Positions 8,471 to 17,355 of a stretch of 64,000 nucleotides of DNA are shown one piece after another. The notes beneath the pieces were generated by a model. It did not search any database. It saw nothing but the letters and a program-made list of their open reading frames with translations, and was not told the DNA's origin. The position numbers were made by a program, and so were the translations under genes. Numbering within the stretch: position 1 is the stretch's first letter; the number at the start of each line of letters is the position of its first letter. The stretch lies in assembly GCF_004143485.2 (NCBI RefSeq), contig NZ_ML974132.1, positions 1 to 64,000 of the forward strand, given 5' to 3'. The DNA comes from Halorussus amylolyticus. Lineage in GTDB: Archaea; Halobacteriota; Halobacteria; Halobacteriales; Haladaptataceae.

Positions 8471-9394
8471 ATGGCACGGACCGCGGACAAAATCGAGTCG
8501 CTCATCGCCGAAGACCCGGCGATGGCCGACGCAGTAGCGGTCATCTACGACCGCACGGACGGCGGCTCCGAGGGCATCGAGTGGGCCGCCGTGAACGACG
8601 AGCTCACGAGTGGCCAGTGGGGACGGCTCATCGAGAAGGACGTACTCGAAAGCGCCGGGGACGAGTTCCGACTGTCGGACCCCGCTGCGGTGGAGGCGGC
8701 GCTCGAAGACGACCCCACCACGAGCATCTCGACCGGGACAGACGACGACGACGGCGTCGATGTGGACCTCGACGACGACGGTTCGTCGTGGACAAAGTGG
8801 GACAAACTGGCGGCGGTCGGCTCGGTCGGGCTGTTTCTCGGCTACTCCCAGCGGTCGGTTCGGGACGTAATCGGGAGCGCGGTCAACGTCTTCGTGGGTC
8901 CCATCGAGTCCGTCCTCCCGTTCTACGTGGTCGTGCTCGTCCTGGCGCTGTTCACCGGGCTGTTCTCGACGCTTCTCCAGGCCAACCTCATGGACATGGA
9001 GAAGATGGGAGCCTACCAACAGCGGATGAAGGACATCCAGAAAAAGCGCAAGGAGGCCAAAGAGCGCGGCGACGACGAGGCGATGGAGCGCATCCGCGAA
9101 GAGCAGATGGACGCCATGGGCGACCAGCTCGGCATGTTCAAAGAGCAGTTCCGCCCGATGGTGTGGACGATGTTCTTCACCATCCCGGTGTTCCTCTGGA
9201 TTTACTGGATGGTCCTCGACGGTCACATCCCGGCGGCCGAGACCCAAATCGTCGCGCCGCTGGTCGGCGAGGTGGAGTGGCGAGACGGCGTCGTCGGACC
9301 GATGCAGATGTGGATCGTCTGGTACTTCCTCTGCTCGATGGGGTTCACCCAACTGATTCGGAAGTCGCTGAACATCCAGACGACGCCGACGTAA
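8471..9394 (+). CDS. DUF106 family membrane insertase-like protein (Oxa1/YidC/EMC3-related)
   Basis: 307 residues. The N-terminal 110 are acidic and soluble. Then come a membrane segment (about 145-170), a charged coiled coil (QQRMKDIQKKRKEAKERGDD), and two further hydrophobic segments (about 232-255 and 285-300). This is the archaeal DUF106 layout, distantly related to Oxa1/YidC and eukaryotic EMC3/TMCO1, which insert membrane proteins. In haloarchaea the gene commonly lies between secY-adk and cmk-truB; here cmk and truB follow, which supports the assignment. Confidence 0.85.
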   Translation: MARTADKIESLIAEDPAMADAVAVIYDRTDGGSEGIEWAAVNDELTSGQWGRLIEKDVLESAGDEFRLSDPAAVEAALEDDPTTSISTGTDDDDGVDVDLDDDGSSWTKWDKLAAVGSVGLFLGYSQRSVRDVIGSAVNVFVGPIESVLPFYVVVLVLALFTGLFSTLLQANLMDMEKMGAYQQRMKDIQKKRKEAKERGDDEAMERIREEQMDAMGDQLGMFKEQFRPMVWTMFFTIPVFLWIYWMVLDGHIPAAETQIVAPLVGEVEWRDGVVGPMQMWIVWYFLCSMGFTQLIRKSLNIQTTPT

Positions 9395-9503
9395 TCCGCG
9401 TTTTCGGTCGCCGTTCTCGTTCTCCCGTTCCCCTTTTTGGTTCGTAGTCACGCGACTTTCGTCCGTCCAAATCTCGATTTCCGTCCGGGCCGCGACGTTC
9501 ACC

Positions 9504-9538
9504 GTCCGGTCGCGCGAGCGCCGCTCGCGCGACCGGAC
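9504..9538. terminator. 16-bp perfect hairpin between DUF106 and cmk
   Basis: Arms 9504-9519 and 9523-9538 are exact reverse complements with a 3-nt loop. Archaeal termination mostly uses T-runs and none follows, so it may be a processing or repeat-type hairpin rather than a true terminator. Confidence 0.45.
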
Positions 9539-9621
9539 CTCGAAGTGGGTGAGAGCCAGACCGCGCGTGAGACACCCACACTGACCCGGCAAACCACGCC
9601 GACCCGCCGAAGTTCAAAACC

Positions 9622-9630
9622 TCTTTTATA
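9622..9630 (+). promoter_or_regulatory. TATA box of cmk
   Basis: The stretch tcttttata ends 21 nt before the cmk ATG at 9651. Its centre, 25 nt upstream, is suitable for leaderless transcription, and it suggests cmk-truB has its own promoter. Confidence 0.55.
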
Positions 9631-9650
9631 CTCCCGCTCGGAGAGGGAAT

Positions 9651-10226
9651 ATGTTAATCACAGTTTCCGGACCGCCGGGAGTCGGAAAGAGCACGACCGC
9701 CTCGGCGCTCGCCGACGTGCTCGGACTCGACCACGTCAGCGGCGGCGACATCTTCCGCGAGGTGGCCGACGAACGGGGCTACTCCGCGCTCGAATTCAAC
9801 AAACTCGCCGAGGAGAACGACCAGATAGACAAGGAACTCGACCGCCGCCTGCAGGAAATCGCGGCCGAGCGCGACGACGTGGTGCTCGAATCCCGACTCG
9901 CCGGGTGGCTGGCCGCCGACAACGCCGACTTCCGGGTGTGGCTCGACGCGCCGCTCGACGTGCGCGCCGAGCGCATCGGCGACCGCGAGGACAAGCCGAC
10001 CGCCGACGCCCGCGAGGAGACCGCGGCTCGCGAGGGGAGCGAGGCCGACCGCTACGAGATGTACTACGGCATCGACGTGACCGACCTCACCATCTACGAC
10101 CTCTCCATCAACACCGCGCGATGGGACGCCGACGCGGTCGTGGACATGCTCGTGACCGCCATCGACGAGTACGATCCCGACGCCGACGAGGGGAAGTATC
10201 CGGTCGAGGCGACGTTCGAATTTTGA
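9651..10226 (+). CDS. cmk: Cytidylate kinase (AAA-type)
   Basis: 191 residues, the normal archaeal length. The P-loop GPPGVGKST is at residues 7-15, with the CMP-binding GGDIFRE segment and a LID-like region [14 protein letters not shown]. It phosphorylates CMP and dCMP to the diphosphates in pyrimidine salvage. Translation begins at ATG close behind a TATA box. Five nucleotides separate its stop from the truB start, so the two form an operon, as in other haloarchaea. Confidence 0.95.
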   Translation: MLITVSGPPGVGKSTTASALADVLGLDHVSGGDIFREVADERGYSALEFNKLAEENDQIDKELDRRLQEIAAERDDVVLESRLAGWLAADNADFRVWLDAPLDVRAERIGDREDKPTADAREETAAREGSEADRYEMYYGIDVTDLTIYDLSINTARWDADAVVDMLVTAIDEYDPDADEGKYPVEATFEF

Positions 10227-10231
10227 CCCCG

Positions 10232-11101
10232 ATGCTCCGCGGCCACCCCGACGAACGCTCGCCCGCCGAACTCTGCTCGTTCGGCGTCGTGAACCTCGAC
10301 AAGCCGCCGGGTCCCTCGGCCCATCAGGTCGCCGGGTGGGTTCGAGATATGGCAGGGGTCGAACGCGCCGCACACGCCGGAACCCTCGACCCGAAGGTCA
10401 CCGGGTGTCTCCCGGTGCTGACGGGCGACGCCACTCGACTCTCGCAGGTGTTTTTGGAGGGCGGCAAGGAGTACGTCGCGGTCCTCGAATGCCACGACGC
10501 CCCACCCGCCGACATCGACGCCATCGTCGCGGAGTTCGAGGGACCGCTGTATCAGAAGCCGCCGCGAAAGAGCGCGGTCGTCAGAAAGCTTCGGGTTCGG
10601 GAGGTGTACGACCTCGACGTGCTGGAGGTGAAGGGTCGGAAAGCCCTGCTCCGGATTCGGTGCGAGAGCGGGACCTACATCAGAAAGCTGTGTCACGACA
10701 TCGGACTCGCGCTCGGGACGGGCGCGCACATGGGCGACCTCCGTCGGACCGCGACCGACCCCTTCGACGACTCGACGCTCGTCACGATGGAGGACCTCGC
10801 CGACGGACTCGCGCGGTGGGAAGAAGACGGCGAAGCCGACTGGCTCCGAGAAGTCGTTAGCCCGGCCGAGCGCGCGCTGGCTCACCTCCCGAGCGTCACC
10901 GTCGCGCCGAGCGCGGCCGAGCAGGTCGCCCACGGCGCGCAGGTGTACGCCCCCGGAGTCATCGACGCCGACGACGCGGACGAAGGCTCGCTCGTGGCGT
11001 GTTACACGCCCAACGAGGCCGCGGTCTGCTTGGGCACGATGGCCGGGGACGCCGACGCCGAAGACGGCGTCGTCGTCGAACTCGAGCGCGTGTTGGTCTG
11101 A
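10232..11101 (+). CDS. truB: tRNA/rRNA pseudouridine synthase TruB/Cbf5
   Basis: 289 residues. The catalytic motif HAGTLDPKVTG places the nucleophile at Asp53; NLDKPPGPSAHQV and RCESGTYIRKLCHDIG are further TruB motifs, and a PUA domain occupies about 205-280. In archaea this protein makes psi55 in tRNA and serves as the Cbf5 subunit of H/ACA RNPs with Nop10, Gar1 and L7Ae. The ATG at 10232 is chosen; the frame remains open into cmk. It is in an operon with cmk. Confidence 0.95.
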   Translation: MLRGHPDERSPAELCSFGVVNLDKPPGPSAHQVAGWVRDMAGVERAAHAGTLDPKVTGCLPVLTGDATRLSQVFLEGGKEYVAVLECHDAPPADIDAIVAEFEGPLYQKPPRKSAVVRKLRVREVYDLDVLEVKGRKALLRIRCESGTYIRKLCHDIGLALGTGAHMGDLRRTATDPFDDSTLVTMEDLADGLARWEEDGEADWLREVVSPAERALAHLPSVTVAPSAAEQVAHGAQVYAPGVIDADDADEGSLVACYTPNEAAVCLGTMAGDADAEDGVVVELERVLV

Positions 11102-11120
11102 GACCCGGACGACGAATTTT

Positions 11121-12608
11121 TCACGACCGCCGAACCGCCAACAGTCCGGCCGCCGCCAGCGCGACCAGCGCGACGAGCGCGTCGAAGCCCGGCACGCCCC
11201 CGCCGCTCGACTCCACGACGGCCCGCTGAGTGTGCGGTCCCGGCGACACCTGCGTGACGCCGTCTCCCGAGGTCTCGGGTGCGGCGGTCGTCGTGTCGGT
11301 GGGTTCGGCTGTGTCGGTAGGCGCGTCCGTGGGTTGGGTCGTGGTCTCGGTTGGTTCGTCGGTCGCCGTCTCGGTGGGTTCGGTCGTGTTCGTCTCGGGC
11401 GCTTCGGTCGTCGTCTCTACCGTGGTTCCGCCCGCCACGACCGCGTCGTGGCGCTGATTCTGGTCGCGGAGCCGAATCTCGAACTCCCGACCGGGTTCGA
11501 GGTCGCTGAAGTCGAACGTCGTGGCGAACTCCCGGTCGTTCGAGATGGTCAGCGTCCGGGGCTTGCGGAACGGCGGAATCTTCTCGTCGCGCGCGGTCAC
11601 GTTTATCTTCGTCCCCGGAGCGAGCGTCGTGCGCGCGGAGACCCTCGTCTCGCCGTCTACGACCATCTCGTCGCCCTCGTAGTCGAGGTTCACCTTGCGG
11701 TCTACGATTCGAACGTCGGTCGAAACCGCCTCGCGGTCGTCGGCGAGGGGGCCGTCGGACCCGACCGAGAACGTCGCGTTGTACCAGTCGCCGGGCTGGA
11801 TGTCGTGGTCGCTGGTGTCCACGAACAGGTAGAACCCCTCGCCGTCGGGGTGGCGGACGAGGCGCTCGACCGAGTCGCCGTCGAACTCGTTCAGGTCGAC
11901 GTTCATCCGTCTGTTCGACTGGGTGAACGACATCGAGAGACCGTGACGGTCGCCGTCGAGGACGCGTTTCGAGACGACGCCGTCGAGACCGGTAGCATCG
12001 ACCCCCACCACGAGCCAGTCGCCCCGAGCGACCGTCCCGTTGGCCGGAAGCGCGGTCGTCGCGTTCGTGACTTCGTTCGCGGCCAGCGAATCGACCTTCG
12101 TATCTTTGGGGGCGAGTCGCGTGCTGATACCGTCTGTCGAGCGCTCCTCGACGACGAACCCGCCGACGGCCTGCTCGACGCCGCCGACCGTCACGTTCAT
12201 CTCGTACTCGGCGGTGTCGAGCGGCCCGTCGAGCGGGTCGGTCCGGAGGTCCACGCTCCGGACGTTCCCGTTGCTCGCCCACACTCGCTCGTTCCGGGCG
12301 TACTCGTCGGCTTGGGCGGCTTTGTACGTGTTGAGTCGGAGCGTGGTCGTCCCTTTATTCACGCCGACCTGCATCCAGAAGCCCTGGTCCGGCGAGCCGA
12401 GATTCACAGTTCCAGCCGAGTCCGTGTTGACCGTGATGTTCACGATGTCGCCCTGCTGTTCGGTGACGACGCTCGGCTCGAACGACCCGTCGGCGGCGCT
12501 CGCGCCGCCGACGAGCCACGGGGTCGCAGGCGCGACGAGGAGGGCGACGACGACGAGCGCCGTCGAGTACTGCAAGGCTGTGAAGTTTCGCGGAAATCTC
12601 GCTGACAT
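11121..12608 (-). CDS. Secreted surface glycoprotein with BGTF-like domains and PGF-CTERM anchor
   Basis: 495 residues. It has an N-terminal signal peptide (hydrophobic about 15-32, then GASAADG), an acidic beta-rich ectodomain of the haloarchaeal BGTF/S-layer-related type, a Thr/Glu/Pro-rich linker (about 400-455) suited to O-glycosylation, and the sorting signal VPGFDALVALVALAAAGLL followed by Arg. PGF-CTERM tails are cut and lipid-anchored by archaeosortase A. Several NxT/S sequons are present. It converges on truB with 19 nt between. Confidence 0.88.
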   Translation of the reverse strand: MSARFPRNFTALQYSTALVVVALLVAPATPWLVGGASAADGSFEPSVVTEQQGDIVNITVNTDSAGTVNLGSPDQGFWMQVGVNKGTTTLRLNTYKAAQADEYARNERVWASNGNVRSVDLRTDPLDGPLDTAEYEMNVTVGGVEQAVGGFVVEERSTDGISTRLAPKDTKVDSLAANEVTNATTALPANGTVARGDWLVVGVDATGLDGVVSKRVLDGDRHGLSMSFTQSNRRMNVDLNEFDGDSVERLVRHPDGEGFYLFVDTSDHDIQPGDWYNATFSVGSDGPLADDREAVSTDVRIVDRKVNLDYEGDEMVVDGETRVSARTTLAPGTKINVTARDEKIPPFRKPRTLTISNDREFATTFDFSDLEPGREFEIRLRDQNQRHDAVVAGGTTVETTTEAPETNTTEPTETATDEPTETTTQPTDAPTDTAEPTDTTTAAPETSGDGVTQVSPGPHTQRAVVESSGGGVPGFDALVALVALAAAGLLAVRRS

Positions 12609-12733
12609 GCGTGCGGGGGAGAGTAATCGATGTGTTACGACCCATCCGTAATAAATCCGCGTGGTGGTCGCCGCGCTCTCGCCGACTTCCGGACTCGGAC
12701 TGGCAGGTCACTCCCGGACGCCGAACCGGCGGG

Positions 12734-13271
12734 TCAGTCCGCGTCCTGGAGTCGCTCGTACGCCTCCTTGACCCGGAGAAACTCGTCCTCGTCGCCGGTG
12801 TCGCGGTCGGGGTGGACCGACTTGACTCGCTCGCGGTACGCCCGGCGGACCGCGTCGGCGTCGGCACCGGGGTCGAGACCGAGCGTCCGGTACGCTTCGG
12901 CCGCGCTCGGCCCGGTGTCGCGGGGGGGGGGGGGGGGGCGGGCCCCCCCCCCCCCCCCCCCCCCCGCCCCTCGAACCTCGTCCGGCGTCTCGCGCGCCGA
13001 ACCCGCCGCGACGTCCCGAAAACGACTCTCTGGGTCCGGCACCGAACCCGCCGCGCTCGGTCTCGACCCGACGGTAGCGCCCGGCGTGACCGGCCTCGAC
13101 CCGCTCGCGGAGGCGACCGCTGGCTTGGTACCACACCAGATACGCCGCCGCCGCGAACGGCAGCGCGACGGCGAGCAACACGGGGCCGTAGACGAACGCC
13201 AGCACGAACTCCAGCGTGGCGATGCCCGCCAGGACCGCCGCCAGGCCGAACAGGAGTCGCGTCTGGTTCAC
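12734..13271 (-). pseudogene. Membrane-anchored J-domain (DnaJ-like) protein, frame broken at a poly-G/C tract
   Basis: From a GTG at 13271 one frame reads NQTRLLFGLAAVLAGIATL with two membrane segments and an Arg/Gly linker (GGFGAGPRESFSGRRGGFG). The C-terminal J domain (AEAYRTLGLDPG, AYRERVKSVHPDRDTGDE, with the HPD motif) lies in a different frame ending at 12734. The switch falls in or near the artificial-looking tract at 12922-12965. The parts together match a common haloarchaeal layout, TM + linker + C-terminal J domain, which recruits Hsp70. The gene is probably intact in the cell, with the tract being a sequence error. Confidence 0.7.
12922..12965. repeat. G17-C-GGG-C23 homopolymer tract
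   Basis: On the + strand 17 G (12922-12938), one C, three G, then 23 C (12943-12965). It can be read as poly-G reached from the left and poly-G on the opposite strand reached from the right. That is the pattern expected when short reads lose signal on both sides of a hard template and the assembler joins them. It interrupts the J-domain gene. Confidence 0.9.
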
Positions 13272-13344
13272 GGTCGAATTTGGTGGGCCGGGGTTGTAAG
13301 CGTCTCGCCGTCGGTGAGGGTGGCGGTCGCCAGCGCTCCGAATC

Positions 13345-13455
13345 ATACTGTCGGCTGTAAGTACGCGAGGCTCACTCGACAGGAGTATTCGTTCCGTCAG
13401 CTCTTCCCCTCGTCTTCTGTGTATCCTCTATTCGAAGAATTACGTCCGACAGTAT
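13345..13455. repeat. 111-nt segment bounded by 10-bp inverted repeats
   Basis: atactgtcgg at 13345-13354 and ccgacagtat at 13446-13455 are exact reverse complements enclosing about 90 nt between the J-domain gene start and the DUF7504-like gene stop. It could be a miniature insertion remnant or a paired regulator site. No target duplication is obvious. Confidence 0.4.
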
Positions 13456-14087
13456 CAGGGTCGCGACCGCACGTGTTCGAGTTCGAAGTCGAGACGCCCG
13501 CTCGCCGACTCCTCGACCCAGAGCAGCAGGTCGGCGAGTTCGCGGACTCGCGCCATCGTGGCGTCGTCGTGGGCGGTGAAGTCGATGCGGAAAATCGAGA
13601 AGCCGTCGATGGTCCGGGACTCCTCGGTGGTCCGTCGCACGAACCGGGTTACGACTCCCGAGTCCACCGATTCGAGGAGGGGCGTGAGCGACTGAAACAC
13701 GAGGTGTCGTCGCCGAACCTCGCGCGAACGCGGCAGGGTCACGTCCCCGAGCGCCATCGAGAGTCGCTCGATTTCGTGAGGGCCGGGGACGTACGCCGTC
13801 GGTGTCTCCGCGTAGGTCGCGGGGAGATTCTGGTCTCCCGAGACGGTGTCCACGACCCCGAGCGAGTCGGCGGGTTCGCCGTCGGTGACAGACCGATACC
13901 GCCGGACCATCCACTCGGCGTCGGTCTCGGTCGTCACGAGAACCGCGCTTTCTCCCGGGGTGCTTCGACGGCGCGCGAGTCGCAAATCGAGGTTGTAGCG
14001 TTCGAGGTCGCCCGACTCCGCGATGACGAGGGTCCGTCCGGCCACCAGCGCGGGCACCTCCGGCATCGCGTCGGCGGGTCGGGTCAC
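13455..14087 (-). CDS. DUF7504-like haloarchaeal protein (RecA/KaiC-like fold, probably without ATPase motif)
   Basis: 210 residues. An alternating beta/alpha pattern (RTLVIAESGDLERYNLDL, SAVLVTTETDAEWMVRRYR, FSIFRIDFTAHDDATM) resembles the RecA/KaiC-related haloarchaeal DUF7504 family. No Walker A or B motif is visible, so ATPase activity is doubtful. The frame stays open upstream of the GTG at 14087 with haloarchaeal-looking sequence (RHRRWWVVTRP) but no ATG, so the start is uncertain; an ATG at 14066 is the conservative alternative. The role is unknown; relatives often occur near signalling proteins. Confidence 0.6.
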   Translation of the reverse strand: MTRPADAMPEVPALVAGRTLVIAESGDLERYNLDLRLARRRSTPGESAVLVTTETDAEWMVRRYRSVTDGEPADSLGVVDTVSGDQNLPATYAETPTAYVPGPHEIERLSMALGDVTLPRSREVRRRHLVFQSLTPLLESVDSGVVTRFVRRTTEESRTIDGFSIFRIDFTAHDDATMARVRELADLLLWVEESASGRLDFELEHVRSRP

Positions 14088-14678
14088 GACCCACCACCGC
14101 CGGTGTCGCGACGGTCCCCCGATTCGCGTCTCGCGGGCGGTTCGCTCGCGAGAGCGGTCGAGCGACGACGCTCGCGGAGACGCGTTGGACGGGGAAGGGG
14201 TGTTTCGTGAATCATGATGCTCCGAAAGTCGGACGACCGAACCGACAGCGCGGGAATCGCGGCTGTCGAGAGACGTGCGACCGAGACGCGATTGTCGGGC
14301 CGCAGAGAAGCGTGAGGCCCGACGGTACTCTATGTGTATTTTCAGATTCCGCGGGGAAATACGTTTCGTTTGGAACGAGACGCCGACCGAAGCGCCCGTT
14401 CCAACAGCAGAGTTAAGTGGACGCGAAAGAAGCGTAGATTACGGACCTCTTTGCGCCACTCGTTCGAATCGGGCGACTGCCGAGAGTCGCCCGATTCGAA
14501 CGACGCCGGTTCGACCCCGGCCGTTCGACTCCGGCCGCCCGATGATGCCGTTCGGCGGAGGGCGCACTCGCGGGAGGAGTCTCTCCTCCTGCTCTCTTGC
14601 CACGAACTTCGAACGCGCTTTTGGCCGTGAACTTCGACACATAGCAAGACCCATCCCGCCCGGATTCCAATCTCGGAT
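14088..14678. other. 591-nt intergenic region with strong hairpins
   Basis: No gene seen. It holds the 19-bp perfect hairpin at 14460-14503, a smaller ggaggag/ctcctcc hairpin at about 14572-14588, and several T-arm-like motifs (gttcgaatc, gttcgaccc, gttcgactc). The divergent promoters of the flanking genes must lie at the two ends. Confidence 0.5.
14460..14503. repeat. 19-bp perfect inverted repeat containing a TTCGAATC motif
   Basis: Arms 14460-14478 and 14485-14503 are exact reverse complements with loop gccgag. Each arm contains gttcgaatc, identical to a tRNA T-loop sequence, but no acceptor, D or anticodon arm can be drawn, so it is not a tRNA gene. Confidence 0.75.
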
Positions 14679-16385
14679 ATGGACGACAGCGCCGAACGGA
14701 CCAAAGTCGAGTGGCGCGAGTGGGGACCAGACGCCTTCGCCGAAGCCCAAGAGACGGATACGCCCGTCCTGCTCTCGCTGTCGGCGACGTGGTGTTCGTG
14801 GTGTCACGAGATGGACCGCGAGGCCTACGGGAGCCCCGTGGTCGCGGCCAACGTCAACGACTCGTTCGTACCGATTCGGGTGGACATCGACCGTCACCCG
14901 CGGGTTCGCGAGCGATACAACGTCGGCGGATTTCCTTCGAACGTGTTCGCCACGCCCGAGGGCGACCCCCTGACGGGCGCGACCTACCTCGGAATCGACG
15001 GCATGCGACAGGTTCTCGAACGCGTTCGGGACCTCTGGACCCACAAGGGCCGGGACGCCGCCCGGATTCCCCGAAGCCTCCGCGAGCGACCCCCGGCGGG
15101 CGAACTCTCGCCCGAAATCGAGCGCCTCGTGGCGGGCCAGTTGGACGAGAAATTCGACTCGCAGTTCGGTGGGTGGGGCGACAGCGAGAAGTTCCCCCTC
15201 CCCCGGACCGTGGAGTTCGCGCTCAAGCGCGAGCGCGAGCAGGCGCTCGCCACCCTGACCGCGGTCAGAAAGTACCTCCACGACGACTACGACGGCGGCT
15301 TCTTCCGGTTCGCGGAGGGTCGCGACTGGTCGGAAGTCCACCACGAGAAACTTCTCTCGACAAACGCCGCGCTCGTCCGGGCGTTCACCGAGGCGTACCT
15401 CCACACGGGCGACGACGACTACCGCGAGACCGCCGAGCGCGCGGTCGAGTATCTCACGACGACGCTCTGGACCGGCGACTCTTTTGCCGCGAGCCAAGCG
15501 CCCGGCGACGAACCGGAAGCCGAGGACACCGCCGACCCCGGGTACTACGGACTCGACCCGAGCGACCGCGAGGCGGCCGACTCGCCCGCGGTCGATGAGA
15601 CCGTCCTCGCCGACTCGAACGCGATGGCCGTCGATGCGCTGCTGACGTTCCACGCGTACACGGACGACGAGCGCGCCAGCACATACGCCGAGCGCGCGCT
15701 CGACCACCTCCGGTCGGAACTCATCGAAGACGGCGTCGTCACGCACTTCCGGACCGAGGATTCGGAAGGCGAGTCCGGCCTGCTCGCCGACCACGCCCAC
15801 GTCGTGTCGGCGCTCACGACCGCCCGGCAGGTCCTCGGGGACGACGAGTACCTCGACCTCGCGCGCGAGGTGGCCGACCACGCGCTCGAAAATCTCCGGG
15901 ACGAGGGCGGAGACGAAGACGCTAGCGACGCCGACGGTGACGAACCGCCCGCGTTCGTGGACGGTCCGAGCGAGGGTCCCGGCCTGCTGGACCGGCCGCT
16001 CCGACCGCTCGACGACAACGCCGAGATGGCGGGCGCGCTGACCGACCTCGCACTCCTGACCGGCGAGGACCGCTATCGGCAGGCGGCCGAGGACGCTATC
16101 GCGGCGTTCGCGGGCGCGGCCGACCGATTCGGCGTGCAGGTCGCGGGCTACGCGACCGCGGCCGCGCGACTCTGTCGCGACCCGCTCGTCGTCGCGGTCG
16201 CCGACGAGGCGGGGTCGGACCTCCACCGCGCGGCGCTCCGGTTGGCCGACCACGAGAAGGTCGTGATTCCCGACGCCGAGGGACCCGCCGAGGGAACAGC
16301 CGTCGTCGTCGCCGAGGGTGAGCGTTCGGCCCCCGCGAGCACGCCCGAGGAACTCGGCGAGCGAGTCGCCGACGCCCGACTCTAG
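14679..16385 (+). CDS. Thioredoxin-fold DUF255 protein (YyaL/SSP411-like)
   Basis: 568 residues. The N-terminal 120 residues are a thioredoxin-like domain with CSWCHEMDREAY (a CxxC site) and the conserved VDIDRHPRVRERYN and GGFPSNVF segments. The rest is an (alpha/alpha)6 barrel related to N-acylglucosamine epimerases. This is the YyaL/spermatogenesis-associated protein 20 family, shorter than the roughly 700-residue bacterial and human forms. Its biochemical role is unsettled; a redox or glycan-related role has been suggested. It is followed 58 nt later by the TrmB regulator on the same strand. Confidence 0.88.
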   Translation: MDDSAERTKVEWREWGPDAFAEAQETDTPVLLSLSATWCSWCHEMDREAYGSPVVAANVNDSFVPIRVDIDRHPRVRERYNVGGFPSNVFATPEGDPLTGATYLGIDGMRQVLERVRDLWTHKGRDAARIPRSLRERPPAGELSPEIERLVAGQLDEKFDSQFGGWGDSEKFPLPRTVEFALKREREQALATLTAVRKYLHDDYDGGFFRFAEGRDWSEVHHEKLLSTNAALVRAFTEAYLHTGDDDYRETAERAVEYLTTTLWTGDSFAASQAPGDEPEAEDTADPGYYGLDPSDREAADSPAVDETVLADSNAMAVDALLTFHAYTDDERASTYAERALDHLRSELIEDGVVTHFRTEDSEGESGLLADHAHVVSALTTARQVLGDDEYLDLAREVADHALENLRDEGGDEDASDADGDEPPAFVDGPSEGPGLLDRPLRPLDDNAEMAGALTDLALLTGEDRYRQAAEDAIAAFAGAADRFGVQVAGYATAAARLCRDPLVVAVADEAGSDLHRAALRLADHEKVVIPDAEGPAEGTAVVVAEGERSAPASTPEELGERVADARL

Positions 16386-16412
16386 TTCCCACGCTGACAA
16401 ACGGGGTGGGAG

Positions 16413-16419
16413 TTTATAT
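16413..16419 (+). promoter_or_regulatory. TATA box of the TrmB-family gene
   Basis: tttatat, centred 28 nt before the ATG at 16444, matches a leaderless promoter and supports that start over longer upstream options in the same frame. Confidence 0.65.
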
Positions 16420-16443
16420 GCCGCGAGCGTAATACGCCGGAGT

Positions 16444-17256
16444 ATGGCAAGTCTGCGAGACCTCGGCCTGTCGGAGTACGAGGCCCGAGCGTACCGGTCG
16501 TTGCTCGACGCGGGACCGACAACCGCCAAGGAGTTGTCACGCGCGAGCGACGTGCCGATGGGTCGCATCTACGACGTGCTTTCGAGTCTGGAGACTCACA
16601 GTTTGGTGCGCTCACAGAGCGCGAGTCGTCCCAAGAAGTACGTCGCGGTCGAACCCGACACCGCGCTGAATCGGCTGTTGGAGGACAAAATCGCCGACCT
16701 CGAAGAGCAGGCCGACCAGTACGAGGGCATCGTGGACACCCTCTCGGACGAACTCGAAGCCGCCGAACCGGTCGAAGAGCAGTTCTGGACCGCGGCGGTC
16801 GGAGCCGAGGAGTCCATCGACCTGCTCGTAGAACGCCTCGACGCCGCCGACCGGCGAATCGTGATGGTTGTCGGCCGGTCGTCGGCGCAGTTCGACCTCG
16901 GAAACGTCGGCGACCTCGTGGCCGAACACCTCGACGCCGCGCTCGAACGCGGTGTCGAGGTGTCGCTCCTCATGACGCCCACGATGGTCGAGACGCTCCC
17001 CGAGAGCGTCGGCGAACTCTACGCCGAGACGCTCTCTGACCATCCCGAGTTCACGGTCCGGACCGCCGCGGGGGTTCAGGGGACGTTCAATCTCATCGAC
17101 AGCGTCGAGGTGTGCATCGAGGTGGCGAACCCCCTGAATCCGGGCGAGCCGTTCGCGATGATAGACCTCAAGGACCCGGAATTCGCAGCCGACGTGCGCG
17201 AGGAGTTCGCGCCCCGGTGGGAGGAGGCCGAACCCCTCTCCATCGGCGGCTCGTGA
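16444..17256 (+). CDS. TrmB-family transcription regulator
   Basis: 270 residues. The N-terminal winged helix reads LGLSEYEARAYRSLLDAGPTTAKELS, followed by the recognition region DVPMGRIYDVLSSLE. A coiled-coil linker (ALNRLLEDKIADLEEQADQYEG) and a C-terminal phospholipase-D-like/sugar-sensing domain follow, as in TrmB and CoaR proteins. It probably represses or activates carbohydrate or cofactor genes depending on a ligand. No transporter is adjacent, so the target is unclear. The start is fixed by the TATA box at 16413. Confidence 0.9.
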   Translation: MASLRDLGLSEYEARAYRSLLDAGPTTAKELSRASDVPMGRIYDVLSSLETHSLVRSQSASRPKKYVAVEPDTALNRLLEDKIADLEEQADQYEGIVDTLSDELEAAEPVEEQFWTAAVGAEESIDLLVERLDAADRRIVMVVGRSSAQFDLGNVGDLVAEHLDAALERGVEVSLLMTPTMVETLPESVGELYAETLSDHPEFTVRTAAGVQGTFNLIDSVEVCIEVANPLNPGEPFAMIDLKDPEFAADVREEFAPRWEEAEPLSIGGS

Positions 17257-17296
17257 ACTCCGGCCGAGTTCGGTTCCGAAACTGCGGCCGACCGCT

Positions 17297-17345
17297 GTTC
17301 CGAGAACCGACACCGACCACCGTTCCGCGAACCGACACCGACCAC
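17297..17345 (+). repeat. Two tandem 25-nt repeat units
   Basis: The 24-mer beginning gttccgNgaaccgacaccg occurs at 17297-17320 and 17322-17345 with one mismatch, directly before the structured element at 17356. It may belong to that element or be a slippage product. Confidence 0.7.
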
Positions 17346-17355
17346 GGGACGCGCC

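Noticed and set aside
8444-9592. 382-codon open frame antisense to DUF106
   Set aside because: Its product is His/Arg/Glu-rich without a fold and the opposite strand encodes a conserved membrane protein.
12922-12965. Phase-variation tract controlling the J-domain gene
   Set aside because: Poly-G followed by poly-C is better explained by lost signal in reads from both sides; kept only as a possibility.
14460-14503. tRNA gene
   Set aside because: T-loop-like motifs are present but no acceptor, D-arm or anticodon stem can be formed.
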